A stretch of DNA of 13,284 nt from Acidobacteriota bacterium (lineage in GTDB: Bacteria > Acidobacteriota > Thermoanaerobaculia > Thermoanaerobaculales > Sulfomarinibacteraceae): the NCBI GenBank assembly GCA_030637805.1, contig DAOWFV010000029.1, forward strand, positions 1-13,284, written 5' to 3'. A program made the position numbers and the translations under genes. The notes beneath the pieces were generated by a model. That model worked only from the letters and a program-made list of their open reading frames with translations. It was not told where the DNA came from and ran no database searches. This document shows, piece by piece, positions 1 to 6,442 of the stretch; the first letter of the stretch is position 1, and the number at the start of each line of letters is the position of its first letter.

Positions 1-59
1 AGAATGAAGAGGACCGCCGCGACCACGTAGGCGATGTTTGTGAGGTTTTGAATGTCCAT
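1..59 (-). CDS. pntB: NAD(P) transhydrogenase subunit beta, N-terminal fragment (cut by window edge)
   Basis: Only the first 19 codons are visible, reading MDIQNLTNIAYVVAAVLFI, which is the start of a hydrophobic segment. PntB is the membrane and NADP(H)-binding subunit of the proton-translocating transhydrogenase. The assignment rests on position: the ATG lies 12 nt downstream of the pntAB stop on the same strand, and the order pntAA-pntAB-pntB is standard for the split enzyme. The peptide start also looks like that of PntB proteins. A purine-rich AGGCGG lies upstream of the ATG. The rest of the gene, including the C-terminal NADP domain, is outside the window. Confidence 0.85.
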   Translation of the reverse strand, partial: MDIQNLTNIAYVVAAVLFI

Positions 60-71
60 TGGTATTACCGC

Positions 72-365
72 CTACTTTCGCTGGAACATCTTGAGCATGC
101 GGTGGGTGACCAGGAATCCGCCGACGACGTTGATGGTGGCGAAGATGACGGCTACAAAGGCCATGATTTGCGCCAGTTGACTGTAGCCCGGCTGCCCTTT
201 CAGAACACCGGCGAGGATCAGCGCACCGATGATGGTGATGCCCGAGATGGCGTTGGAACCCGACATGAGCGGGGTGTGCAGGGTTGGCGGCACCTTGGTG
301 ATGATCTCGATGCCGACGAAGATCGCCAACACGAATACGGTAATCAACATTACGAGACTACTCAT
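72..365 (-). CDS. pntAB: NAD(P) transhydrogenase subunit alpha part 2 (membrane segment)
   Basis: This 97-residue protein is the membrane portion of the alpha subunit, encoded as a separate gene as in the three-gene transhydrogenases such as that of Rhodospirillum rubrum. Three hydrophobic helices are visible, at about residues 4-22, 40-56 and 66-88. The loop KVPPTLHTPLMSGSNAISGI, which is highly conserved in this subunit, lies between the first two. With PntB it forms the proton channel that couples hydride transfer from NADH to NADP+ to proton entry. Its ATG overlaps the pntAA stop by 4 nt (ATGA), implying translational coupling. Length is normal for the family. Confidence 0.95.
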   Translation of the reverse strand: MSSLVMLITVFVLAIFVGIEIITKVPPTLHTPLMSGSNAISGITIIGALILAGVLKGQPGYSQLAQIMAFVAVIFATINVVGGFLVTHRMLKMFQRK

Positions 366-1537
366 GACGACTCGCTCCCTTCGCTCGGGGCGCCCATCGC
401 CTCGAGGATTCTCTCGTTCACCACCCGGCCGCCCTGGGTGATCAGCGTTTCGTTGGTGATCTCGTCTTCACGATCGATCACCAGCTTGCCCTCGTCAACC
501 AGGTGGAGGAGGAAGGTGGTGATGTTTTTCGCATACATCTGGCTTGCGTGATACGGGATGCTGGCCGGGAGGTTGATGGGCCCGACGATGGAGACCCCTC
601 CCTCGACCACGATCTCCCCTGCACGGGTGAGCTCGCAGTTGCCGCCGCGCTCAGCCGCCAGGTCGATGATCATCGAACCGGGGCGCATTCCTCGCACCAT
701 CTCCTCGGTGACGAGGATCGGGGCCTTTTTGCCGGGGATCGCTGCGGTCGTGATGACGACGTCGCTGTCCGCAACCACCTGCAGCATCATTTCGCGCTGT
801 TTGCGGTAGAAATCCTCGCCGAGCTCCTTGGCATAGCCGCCGGCGTCCTCCGATGTATCGGTCTCGAGCTCGAACTCGATGAACTTGCCGCCGAGGCTCT
901 CCACCTGCTCTTTCACCGCGGGGCGCACGTCATAGGCGTGCACGACAGCACCGAGCTTTCGCGCGGTGGCGATGGCCTGAAGGCCGGCAACCCCGGCGCC
1001 GACCACGAAGACCCGGGCCGGGGCGACGGTGCCGGCGGCGGTCATCATCATCGGGAACATCTTGGGGAGGGAGTCGGCTGCGATCAGCACCGCCTTGTAG
1101 CCGGCGATGGTTGCCATCGACGACAGCACATCCATGCTCTGGGCGCGGGTGATGCGGGGCATCATTTCCATCGAAAAGAGAGTTATGCCCTTCTCCGCCA
1201 TCGCAGTATTGGCGTCGGTGGAAGTGAGCGGTTCACAGACCCCGATCACCGTTTGACCTTCCCGCATCAAGTTGAGATCGGCGCCTCCCGCATCCGGATT
1301 TGCGCCGAGCGCGCGTACCTGGGCGATCACGTCTGTGCGCTGGAAGACCTCGCCTCGCCCGGCGGCCACCGTCGCTCCCTTGTCCGTGTACTCCGCATCC
1401 TGGAACCCTGCAGCCTCCCCGGCCCCGCTCTCCACGAGCACCTCGATGCCGGCCTTTGCCAGCTGCGGAAGCATCGCAGGCACGAGGGCGACCCGGCGCT
1501 CACCCGGAAAGCTCTCCTTCACCACTCCGACGATCAT
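362..1537 (-). CDS. pntAA: NAD(P) transhydrogenase subunit alpha part 1 (NAD-binding, soluble)
   Basis: This 391-residue protein is the peripheral NAD(H)-binding domain of the proton-pumping transhydrogenase. Residues 1-135 form the alanine dehydrogenase/PNT N-terminal domain and residues 145-310 the Rossmann domain. The dinucleotide fold GAGVAG (180-185) is followed by AYDVRP, where Asp203 should bind the NAD ribose. The loop R128/Q133/D136/S139 matches the catalytic RQD loop of the R. rubrum enzyme. The start was set at the ATG at 1535-1537 because homology begins with MIVGVVKESFPGERR and an AGGAAGGA Shine-Dalgarno lies about 10 nt upstream. The open frame runs on to 1723, but that extension has no family character. 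First gene of a pntAA-pntAB-pntB operon. Confidence 0.96.
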   Translation of the reverse strand: MIVGVVKESFPGERRVALVPAMLPQLAKAGIEVLVESGAGEAAGFQDAEYTDKGATVAAGRGEVFQRTDVIAQVRALGANPDAGGADLNLMREGQTVIGVCEPLTSTDANTAMAEKGITLFSMEMMPRITRAQSMDVLSSMATIAGYKAVLIAADSLPKMFPMMMTAAGTVAPARVFVVGAGVAGLQAIATARKLGAVVHAYDVRPAVKEQVESLGGKFIEFELETDTSEDAGGYAKELGEDFYRKQREMMLQVVADSDVVITTAAIPGKKAPILVTEEMVRGMRPGSMIIDLAAERGGNCELTRAGEIVVEGGVSIVGPINLPASIPYHASQMYAKNITTFLLHLVDEGKLVIDREDEITNETLITQGGRVVNERILEAMGAPSEGSESS

Positions 1538-1629
1538 GGGTTTCCGTTCCTTCCTAGCCCGTCGGCCCGGAGCCTCTCTAATTGCTGTCCTCGGTGACGG
1601 CGACCGCCAGGGGAGTCCCTGACGACCAC

Positions 1630-1670
1630 AGTGGTGGGATCCTACCACTTTTGACAGCGATTCAGAATCG
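1630..1670. promoter_or_regulatory. Divergent control region between pntAA and the secreted-protein gene, with two palindromes
   Basis: Two inverted repeats sit in the 208-nt divergent gap. At 1630-1649, agtggtgggatcctaccact is a 20-bp palindrome with a single mismatched pair (1636/1643). At 1658-1670, CGATTC-A-GAATCG is perfect. On the minus strand a candidate pnt promoter has -35 TTCTGA (1662-1667), a 17-nt spacer and -10 TAGGAT (1639-1644), so each palindrome overlaps one promoter box. On the plus strand TTGACA (1651-1656) is a perfect -35, but no good -10 follows at 16-18 nt. The operator role is inferred; the palindromes are seen directly. Confidence 0.5.
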
Positions 1671-1745
1671 TTCTTCCACGGGAATTCGCCGGGATGTGTA
1701 ACGAGGAAAGCGGCGCGGGACAAGAAGACCTGCAGGAGGGCTCAA

Positions 1746-3134
1746 ATGAGAAAATCAGGTCTCGCGCTTTTCATGGTGCTTCTCGCCTCTGGCGCCGCAT
1801 CGGCGCAGGAGTTCATCCGCATCTTCCCCGGCGCGGCCAGTGCCCAGGGCGTCGGTGACGCATTTTTCGTCACCGATGTTCGCCTCTACAACCCCGACCC
1901 GGAAATCACGATCACGGTGCATCTCTCGTTTCTCGATCGTGACGCCGACAACAGCGGAGCGAACGAGATGTCGGTGGATATCCAGCCGCGTCGGGGCGTG
2001 GCCTTCAATGACGTCCTCTCGACCTTCTTCGGTCTCAGCGGCGCCGTCGGCGCCGTCCGCATGCGTTCCGACGCGCCGATTGTGGCGACATCGCGAACCT
2101 ACAACGTGGGCGGCGAGAGCGGGACCTTCGGGCAGTTCATCCCGGGTCTCGATCCTGAGAGCGCACTCGATCAGGGGATTTTGCTGCAGGTCGTCAACGA
2201 CTCGGCGGCCTCGGGTTTCCGCGCCAACGTGGGCTTCGTTAACCCCGGGCTCGAGATGGTTAACGTGACGGTAAAGGTGTTTGATGCCGACACCGGCGAG
2301 CTGATTGGCGAGCGGGACCGAAGCCTGCCGCCGCGAACCTTCTCGCAGATCAACAATGTCTTCACCTTCGTGGGGAAGACGAATCGGTTCACGCTCAACG
2401 CCACCGTCGAGTTCACGGCCGAGGCGCCGGTGCTTGCCTATGCTTCGGTGCTCGACAATACCTCGGACGACCCCATCTTCGTCCTTCCCTTCGCCGACAC
2501 CGGAACGCCCCCGCCGACGGCGGAGAACCGGGCTCCGAACGGAGTCATCAACACCCCGTCAGGGAACGTCACGATCGAGGAGGGTCAGAGTGTGGTCTTC
2601 GAGGGGTCGGCGAGCGACCCAGACGGCGACGACGTGACGGTGCTTTGGGACTTTGACGACGGAGTCACTTCCGACAAGCTCACGCCGGATTCACACACCT
2701 TTTCCGCCTCCGGTAGTTTCACGGTTCGCTTCACCGTTACCGATGAACACGGTCTGGCCGACCCGACCCCTGGGACTCGTACGGTGACCGTGACCGAGCC
2801 GGCCTCAGAGGATGCCACCTTCACGAGGGTGCAGCAGGAGATCTTCAATCCGAGTTGCGCCCTCTCGGGTTGTCACTCGGCGGCGAGCACCGCCTCGGGG
2901 CTCAACCTGGCGGAGGGCGCCGCCTTCAACAACATTGTCGGCGTGGCTTCGGTCGAGCAGCCGTCGAAGGATCGGATTGAGCCTGGCAACCCCGCCAACT
3001 CCTATCTCTGGCTCAAGGTCACGGGAGATTCGTCCATCAGCGGCGTGAGAATGCCGCGAGGCCGCCCGGCGCTGAGCCAGGATCTCCTTGATCTGCTGAG
3101 GAATTGGATAGAGGCTGGCGCCCAGAACGACTGA
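1746..3134 (+). CDS. Secreted protein: duplicated beta domain, PKD domain and C-terminal cytochrome c-like domain
   Basis: This 462-residue protein has a signal peptide (residues 1-20, likely cleaved at ASA|QE). Residues about 43-120 and 160-240 resemble each other, with YNP or VNP early, FNDV or INNV in the middle and APIVA or APVLA near the end, so the N-terminal half is probably an internal duplication. Residues about 262-350 form a PKD-type domain with DPDGDD and VLWDFDDG. Residues 358-462 resemble single-haem domains of secreted bacterial proteins: C371-x4-C376-H377 is a haem-attachment candidate, M436 in RMPRG a possible axial ligand, and LLRNWIEAGA is the typical ending. The spacing is CX4CH, not CXXCH. 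AGGAGG (1734-1739) lies 6 nt before the ATG. Substrate and partner are unknown; an extracellular or periplasmic place is likely. Confidence 0.85.
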   Translation: MRKSGLALFMVLLASGAASAQEFIRIFPGAASAQGVGDAFFVTDVRLYNPDPEITITVHLSFLDRDADNSGANEMSVDIQPRRGVAFNDVLSTFFGLSGAVGAVRMRSDAPIVATSRTYNVGGESGTFGQFIPGLDPESALDQGILLQVVNDSAASGFRANVGFVNPGLEMVNVTVKVFDADTGELIGERDRSLPPRTFSQINNVFTFVGKTNRFTLNATVEFTAEAPVLAYASVLDNTSDDPIFVLPFADTGTPPPTAENRAPNGVINTPSGNVTIEEGQSVVFEGSASDPDGDDVTVLWDFDDGVTSDKLTPDSHTFSASGSFTVRFTVTDEHGLADPTPGTRTVTVTEPASEDATFTRVQQEIFNPSCALSGCHSAASTASGLNLAEGAAFNNIVGVASVEQPSKDRIEPGNPANSYLWLKVTGDSSISGVRMPRGRPALSQDLLDLLRNWIEAGAQND

Positions 3135-3150
3135 GACTCGCGGCGGCGGC

Positions 3151-3165
3151 CGGGCTCCTGGCCCG
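3151..3165. terminator. Possible weak terminator hairpin between convergent genes
   Basis: CGGGC-tcctg-GCCCG forms a 5-bp perfect GC stem with a 5-nt loop in the 45-nt gap between the convergent secreted-protein and sensor-kinase genes. No T-tract follows on either strand, so intrinsic termination is uncertain. Confidence 0.3.
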
Positions 3166-3179
3166 CACTCATCTGAAAA

Positions 3180-4754
3180 TCAGGCCAACGGTAACCTCAC
3201 GATCATCTTGGTGCCCGTTCCGCTGTGGCGCACGGCGGTGACGGAACCTCCGTAGGCCTCGACGATGGCACGCACCAGGGCGAGGCCGAGACCGGTGTGG
3301 TTGTCCGCGGCACTCCCGTCCGGTCGATAGCTGAAGAAGCGGGAGAAAATGCGTTCGTGATGTTCCTCGGGAATGCCGGGGCCCTCGTCGGCTACCATCA
3401 CCTCGGCTGATCGCCCGTCTCTCCGCAATCCTACGGTGACCCTCCCGCCCGGGGGCGAGAAGCTGACCGCGTTGTCGATCAGGTTCTCAAAGACCTGGGT
3501 GAGGCGGTCGGCCGAGGCGGAGATCACAATGTCTGCGTCGGCGAGGGAGAGAACGAGCTCCGGCCCGGCGCCACCGAGGCGGAGGCGGAAGCCCTCGATC
3601 AGGGCGGGGAGGAGCTCGTCGAGGACGACCGGAGTCGATTCCTCCTCGTCGAGGTCGGCGTCGATGCGCGAGATCTCGCGCGCCTCGGTGAGCAGGCGCT
3701 CCATCCGGGCCACATCCTTCTCAATCATCCGCAGAAACCGGCGGCGCTGGCCCGGTTCGTCGACCTCGAGTGCCAAGTCGGTGGCGATTCGGATGGACGC
3801 CAGCGGATTCTTGAACTCGTGAGAAACGTCGGCGGCGAAGGCCTCGGTCGAACGGAGGTGGAGCTCCAGCTGGCGGGTGAGCTCGGCCAGCGCCCTCTCC
3901 AGATCGCCGATCTCGTCCAGCCGGCCGCTCGGTGTAAAGCTCCCGCGGAGGCGGCCGCGGCGATCGAGGATGGCTTCGGCGCGCCGCCGGAGGCGGGTAA
4001 GCGGGCGAGCGATGGTCATGGCGGAGAGCAGGCTGAGGACTACTGCCGCTCCAAGGCTGAGGAGGAAGATCTTGAAAACATCGAGGCGGACCGCGTCGAG
4101 GGCCTGAAGGATCCTGCCGGTGGACTGGGAGACGAGGACCGCGCCCTCGACCACACCGTCAAGGCGCACCGGAATGGCGATGTGCAGGGTCACCGAGCGC
4201 CGCGCGTCCGGACTGATTCGGGTAGCGGCGCCGTAGCGGCCGTCGAGTGCGCTGCGGACTTCCGGTCGCTCGCCGAGGTTTCTTCCGTCTTCGCCGTCCT
4301 CCGCTGTTACCTCCAATTCCACCGCAGCCTCGGGCACATCTGAGGCGCCGCGGAGCAGGCGGAAAGGGAGCGAGCCGATGCGGTAGAGAAGCCCTTTGTC
4401 GGTTGCGCCGGGTGCTGCGGTGTCAACGGGCTCGGCAGATTCGCGCCGCGGCCCGAGGAGGGCCGAGTCCGCCACCACCCTGCCTTTGCTTTCCACGACC
4501 CGCAGGCGGGCGAGATGCCTTTGTCCGAGCTGAACCAGGATCCGTCTGGCGCTCTCGCCGTCCAACCGGTTTTGGGCTTCGAGGGCGGCCGCGAGGAGAC
4601 GGCCCTCCTGGGCCATGGTTCGTTCCTGGGCCTCGAGGAGGTGGCGCTCATAGGTGTCGAGGATGAGCACACCGCCCACCGGAAGGAAGACCAGAAGAAC
4701 GTTGAAAGCGAAGAGTCGGAAGGAGATGCGCGATAGGCGGCGGAGATTCACCAT
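3180..4754 (-). CDS. Sensor histidine kinase, ChvG-like
   Basis: This 524-residue membrane kinase should autophosphorylate and pass phosphate to the regulator encoded just upstream. Visible parts in order: helix at about 13-33; an extracytoplasmic sensor region 34-224; second helix at about 228-248; HAMP linker 249-300; HisKA with the H-box SHEFKNPLAS and His312; and an ATPase domain with N-box ENLIDNAVSFSPPGG (N424, N428), DEGPGIPEE and NHTGLGLAL. The SFSPPGG, RFFSYRP and GLGLAL details and the second-helix region resemble ChvG/ExoS kinases of Alphaproteobacteria. The ATG at 4752-4754 is 16 nt after the regulator stop, so the two form an operon. The frame stays open to 4910 inside the regulator gene, but that extension is not kinase-like. 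The signal is unknown; ChvG senses acid and envelope stress in rhizobia, which need not hold here. Confidence 0.93.
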   Translation of the reverse strand: MVNLRRLSRISFRLFAFNVLLVFLPVGGVLILDTYERHLLEAQERTMAQEGRLLAAALEAQNRLDGESARRILVQLGQRHLARLRVVESKGRVVADSALLGPRRESAEPVDTAAPGATDKGLLYRIGSLPFRLLRGASDVPEAAVELEVTAEDGEDGRNLGERPEVRSALDGRYGAATRISPDARRSVTLHIAIPVRLDGVVEGAVLVSQSTGRILQALDAVRLDVFKIFLLSLGAAVVLSLLSAMTIARPLTRLRRRAEAILDRRGRLRGSFTPSGRLDEIGDLERALAELTRQLELHLRSTEAFAADVSHEFKNPLASIRIATDLALEVDEPGQRRRFLRMIEKDVARMERLLTEAREISRIDADLDEEESTPVVLDELLPALIEGFRLRLGGAGPELVLSLADADIVISASADRLTQVFENLIDNAVSFSPPGGRVTVGLRRDGRSAEVMVADEGPGIPEEHHERIFSRFFSYRPDGSAADNHTGLGLALVRAIVEAYGGSVTAVRHSGTGTKMIVRLPLA

Positions 4755-4770
4755 CGCCGCGCGTCGGGCC

Positions 4771-5478
4771 TCACGACGACCCCTCCGTGTAGCGGTAGCC
4801 GAGGCCGTACACGGTTTCGACGCCGTCAAAGGCCCCGTCGATTGCGAGGAACTTCTTGCGGACCCTCTTGATGTGCGAGTCGATCGTACGATCGGAGACG
4901 AAGGTGTCATGAGGGTAGCCTTCGTTCATCAACTGCTCGCGGGTCTTGACGTGCCCGGGGCGGCGAGCCAGGGCATGGAGGATCATGAACTCGGTGACGG
5001 TCAACCCAACGGTGGTCTCTCGCCAGCGCGCGGTGTAGCGGCGGAGGTCGAGCTCGAGGTCGCCGACTTGCAAGAGCTCCTCGTCGGATGCGGAGGCCGC
5101 CTCACGGCCGAGGGCGATGCGCCGAAAGAGGACCTTGACCCGGGCCAGCAGCTCGCGCATGGAGAACGGTTTGCAGAGATAGTCGTCGGCGCCGAGCTCG
5201 AGGCCGAGTACGCGGTCAAACTCCTCGTCTCGTGACGTGAGAAAGATGATCGGCACATTTTCGGACAGGGTGCGCACCTTGCGGCAGAGCTCGAGGCCGT
5301 CCATTCGCGGCATGATGATGTCGAGGATCAACAGATCGGGCAGCTCGTTCTGGAAGGCCTGCCAGGCATCGAGGCCGTCTCCGTAGGTTTCCACACGATA
5401 GCCCTCGCGATCGAGCGCGAAGGCGAGGTTTTCGCGGATGTTCTGCTCGTCCTCAACGATCGCAATGCGCTCACTCAT
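4771..5478 (-). CDS. Response regulator, OmpR/PhoB family, ChvI-like
   Basis: This 235-residue DNA-binding regulator has a receiver domain (1-120) with acidic E9/D10, phosphoacceptor D53 (ILDIIMPRMDG), T81 and K103, and a winged-helix output domain (about 138-230). The output segment with LTVTEFMILHALARRPG, SDRTIDSHIKRVRKKF and YGLGYRY is strikingly close to ChvI of rhizobia, including the downstream spacing. It is transcribed first, followed by the kinase 16 nt later. No Shine-Dalgarno is visible before the ATG. A weak promoter-like pair, TTGCGC (5508-5513) and TAGGCT (5485-5490) with a 17-nt spacer, would place the transcript start at or next to the ATG. The phasin terminator upstream means this operon needs its own promoter. 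Confidence 0.95.
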   Translation of the reverse strand: MSERIAIVEDEQNIRENLAFALDREGYRVETYGDGLDAWQAFQNELPDLLILDIIMPRMDGLELCRKVRTLSENVPIIFLTSRDEEFDRVLGLELGADDYLCKPFSMRELLARVKVLFRRIALGREAASASDEELLQVGDLELDLRRYTARWRETTVGLTVTEFMILHALARRPGHVKTREQLMNEGYPHDTFVSDRTIDSHIKRVRKKFLAIDGAFDGVETVYGLGYRYTEGSS

Positions 5479-5484
5479 GGATCG

Positions 5485-5513
5485 AGCCTAGCCCAACGAT
5501 GGGTTCAGCGCAA
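5485..5513 (-). promoter_or_regulatory. Weak candidate promoter for the ChvI/ChvG-like operon (possibly leaderless)
   Basis: On the minus strand TTGCGC (5508-5513), a 17-nt spacer and TAGGCT (5485-5490) precede the regulator ATG, with only 6 nt between the -10 box and the start codon. Box matches are moderate. Absence of a Shine-Dalgarno sequence fits a leaderless transcript, but this is inference. Confidence 0.25.
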
Positions 5514-5563
5514 TCGGGGAGCGAGCAACGGCGCACCTACCGGCTGAGCCTTGCTCGTCAAAC

Positions 5564-5590
5564 AAAAAATTGGCGCCGCGAGGCGGCGCC
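5564..5590 (-). terminator. Intrinsic terminator of the phasin gene
   Basis: On the minus strand an 8-bp perfect GC stem GGCGCCGC-CTC-GCGGCGCC (5572-5590) is followed by AATTTTTT (5564-5571), 31 nt after the phasin stop. This is a classic Rho-independent terminator and separates the phasin from the regulator gene downstream. Confidence 0.92.
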
Positions 5591-5621
5591 GAAGAGTGAA
5601 TGGAAAATTAAAGGCGGAATA

Positions 5622-6116
5622 TTACTTCTTGGTCGGAGTTGCCTTCTTGGCTGTGGCCGCCTTCTTGGTCGTGGTCGCCCTCTTGGCAGCAGTCGCCTTC
5701 TTGGCCGTGGTCGCGCGCGCGCGGGCTGTGGCGGCCTCCTTGGTACGCAGCTTGTCGATCGACGCGGTGAGGTCCTCAACCTTCTTCGTGAGGGTCTCGA
5801 TCTCGTCCTTGGTGGGCACGCCGATGCGGTGGATCACCGTGGTCACCTTGTCGTCGATGGTGCGTCCGAAGGTCTCCCAGTAGCTCTCGGCGACGGTCTT
5901 CATGCCGGCGACGGTGCCCCTGGCCTGCTCCACCCGCTCCTTGGTCTGCTTCTTGCTGCGCTTCTCGATGTTCTTGCCCTTGTCAACGAGGTCGCTGAAA
6001 AATTTGGCGCCCTCGTCCTCGGCCATCGCCACGGCGCCGAGACCGGCCAGCCACACCTTGTGTGCGGAATCCATGATGTCGTTCTGGAGCTCCTTCGCTT
6101 TCTTCTTGGCTACCAT
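5622..6116 (-). CDS. Phasin-like (polyhydroxyalkanoate granule-associated) protein with Lys/Ala-rich tail
   Basis: This 164-residue protein resembles PhaI/PhaF-type phasins, which coat polyhydroxyalkanoate granules. Residues 8-98 form the amphipathic helical phasin region (AHKVWLAGLGAVAMAEDEGA, then KFFSDLVDKGK). Residues 103-124 form a short coiled-coil heptad segment (IETLTKKVEDLTASIDKL). Residues 135-164 are five hexapeptide units of the form A-x-x-x-K-K/R, like the histone H1-like tails of PhaF that can bind DNA. The start at 6114-6116 follows AGGAAGGA by 6 nt and excludes a non-homologous 50-codon extension. It is monocistronic, with its own strong promoter and terminator. No PHA synthase is in view, so a role other than PHA binding (general helical surface protein) is possible. 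Confidence 0.85.
   Translation of the reverse strand: MVAKKKAKELQNDIMDSAHKVWLAGLGAVAMAEDEGAKFFSDLVDKGKNIEKRSKKQTKERVEQARGTVAGMKTVAESYWETFGRTIDDKVTTVIHRIGVPTKDEIETLTKKVEDLTASIDKLRTKEAATARARATTAKKATAAKRATTTKKAATAKKATPTKK
5623..5712 (+). repeat. 18-bp tandem repeats encoding the phasin tail
   Basis: Five successive 18-bp units (5623, 5641, 5659, 5677 and 5695), each containing cttcttgg or a close variant, encode the hexapeptides of the basic tail. The repeat explains the long antisense open frame here and is a likely site of length variation between strains. Confidence 0.8.
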
Positions 6117-6183
6117 CCTCTGTCCTTCCTGCCGGGTCACTCCGGCATTGGTGGCGCTGCCGCGCCGGGTTTTCGTCGTTGCT

Positions 6184-6198
6184 TGCCGCTTTGCGGCA
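6184..6198. promoter_or_regulatory. Operator-like palindrome, copy 1 (TGCCGC-N3-GCGGCA)
   Basis: Perfect 6-3-6 inverted repeat with spacer TTT. It lies about 9-23 nt downstream of the transcript start predicted for the phasin promoter, a position typical for a repressor roadblock. Confidence 0.65.
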
Positions 6199-6213
6199 TC
6201 GCGTCCTGGGAAG

Positions 6214-6242
6214 AATATAACGCGCTGCGGCATAAGTGTCAA
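6214..6242 (-). promoter_or_regulatory. Near-consensus sigma70 promoter of the phasin gene
   Basis: On the minus strand TTGACA (6237-6242), a 17-nt spacer and TATATT (6214-6219) match the sigma70 consensus at 11 of 12 box positions. An A/T-rich stretch upstream of the -35 could act as an UP element. The predicted start near 6207 leaves a leader of about 90 nt before the phasin ATG. The spacer holds a TGCGGCA half-site (6226-6232) of the flanking palindromes. Confidence 0.88.
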
Positions 6243-6250
6243 GGATTTTT

Positions 6251-6265
6251 TGCCGCCCTGCGGCA
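6251..6265. promoter_or_regulatory. Operator-like palindrome, copy 2, just upstream of the phasin -35
   Basis: TGCCGC-CCT-GCGGCA, extended by flanking T and A runs to TTTTTTGCCG...CGGCAAAAAA (6246-6270). Taken alone it could be read as a terminator hairpin, but it shares the exact 6-3-6 form with two other copies and sits 8 nt upstream of the -35 box. Confidence 0.65.
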
Positions 6266-6356
6266 AAAAATTTTAACTCATTGGATTAAAGTCTGTTAGA
6301 GAGGAGAAATTTTGAGTTGGCAAGGCCAGGCCCAGGCGGTTTCGTTCGGATAATGA

Positions 6357-6371
6357 TGCCGCAGAGCGGCA
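6357..6371. promoter_or_regulatory. Operator-like palindrome, copy 3
   Basis: TGCCGC-AGA-GCGGCA, again a perfect 6-3-6 inverted repeat, about 115 nt upstream of the phasin -35 and 72 nt past the SCP2-like stop. It could be a distal operator (looping) or an unrelated relic of the same motif. Confidence 0.55.
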
Positions 6372-6400
6372 ATTTCGAGCTATCGCCCCTTGAACCCGCC

Positions 6401-6435
6401 TATCTCACCGGGTTTCGTTGCGAGACCGGTGAGAT
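6401..6435. repeat. REP-like hairpin element, copy 1
   Basis: A 9-bp perfect stem ATCTCACCG/CGGTGAGAT (6402-6410 with 6427-6435) continues, after a bulged G, with a 6-bp stem GTTTCG/CGAGAC around a TTG loop. It begins 8 nt past the SCP2-like stop and may protect or end that transcript, although no T-tract follows. Eighteen bases (6401-6418) recur exactly at 12279-12296, in the same orientation, so it is a dispersed repeat rather than a gene-specific terminator. Confidence 0.75.
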
Positions 6436-6442
6436 GTGCGGC

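Noticed and set aside
503..1597. Long plus-strand open frame opposite pntAA
   Set aside because: It mirrors a strongly conserved gene in GC-rich DNA, has no motif and no Shine-Dalgarno. The same applies to the antisense frames at 11338-12429 and 8106-9185.
1538..1723. N-terminal extension of pntAA
   Set aside because: The extension lacks family similarity and crosses the palindromic promoter region; the inner ATG has a good Shine-Dalgarno.
6246..6270. Bidirectional terminator TTTTTTGCCG...CGGCAAAAAA
   Set aside because: No gene ends here on the plus strand, it lies directly upstream of the phasin -35, and its core equals two other 6-3-6 palindromes nearby, so an operator fits better. A mixed role remains possible.
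5499..6299. Plus-strand frame of 266 codons opposite the phasin
   Set aside because: Its repetitive Leu/Gly text comes from the antisense of the phasin's 18-bp repeats, and it runs across that gene's terminator and promoter.
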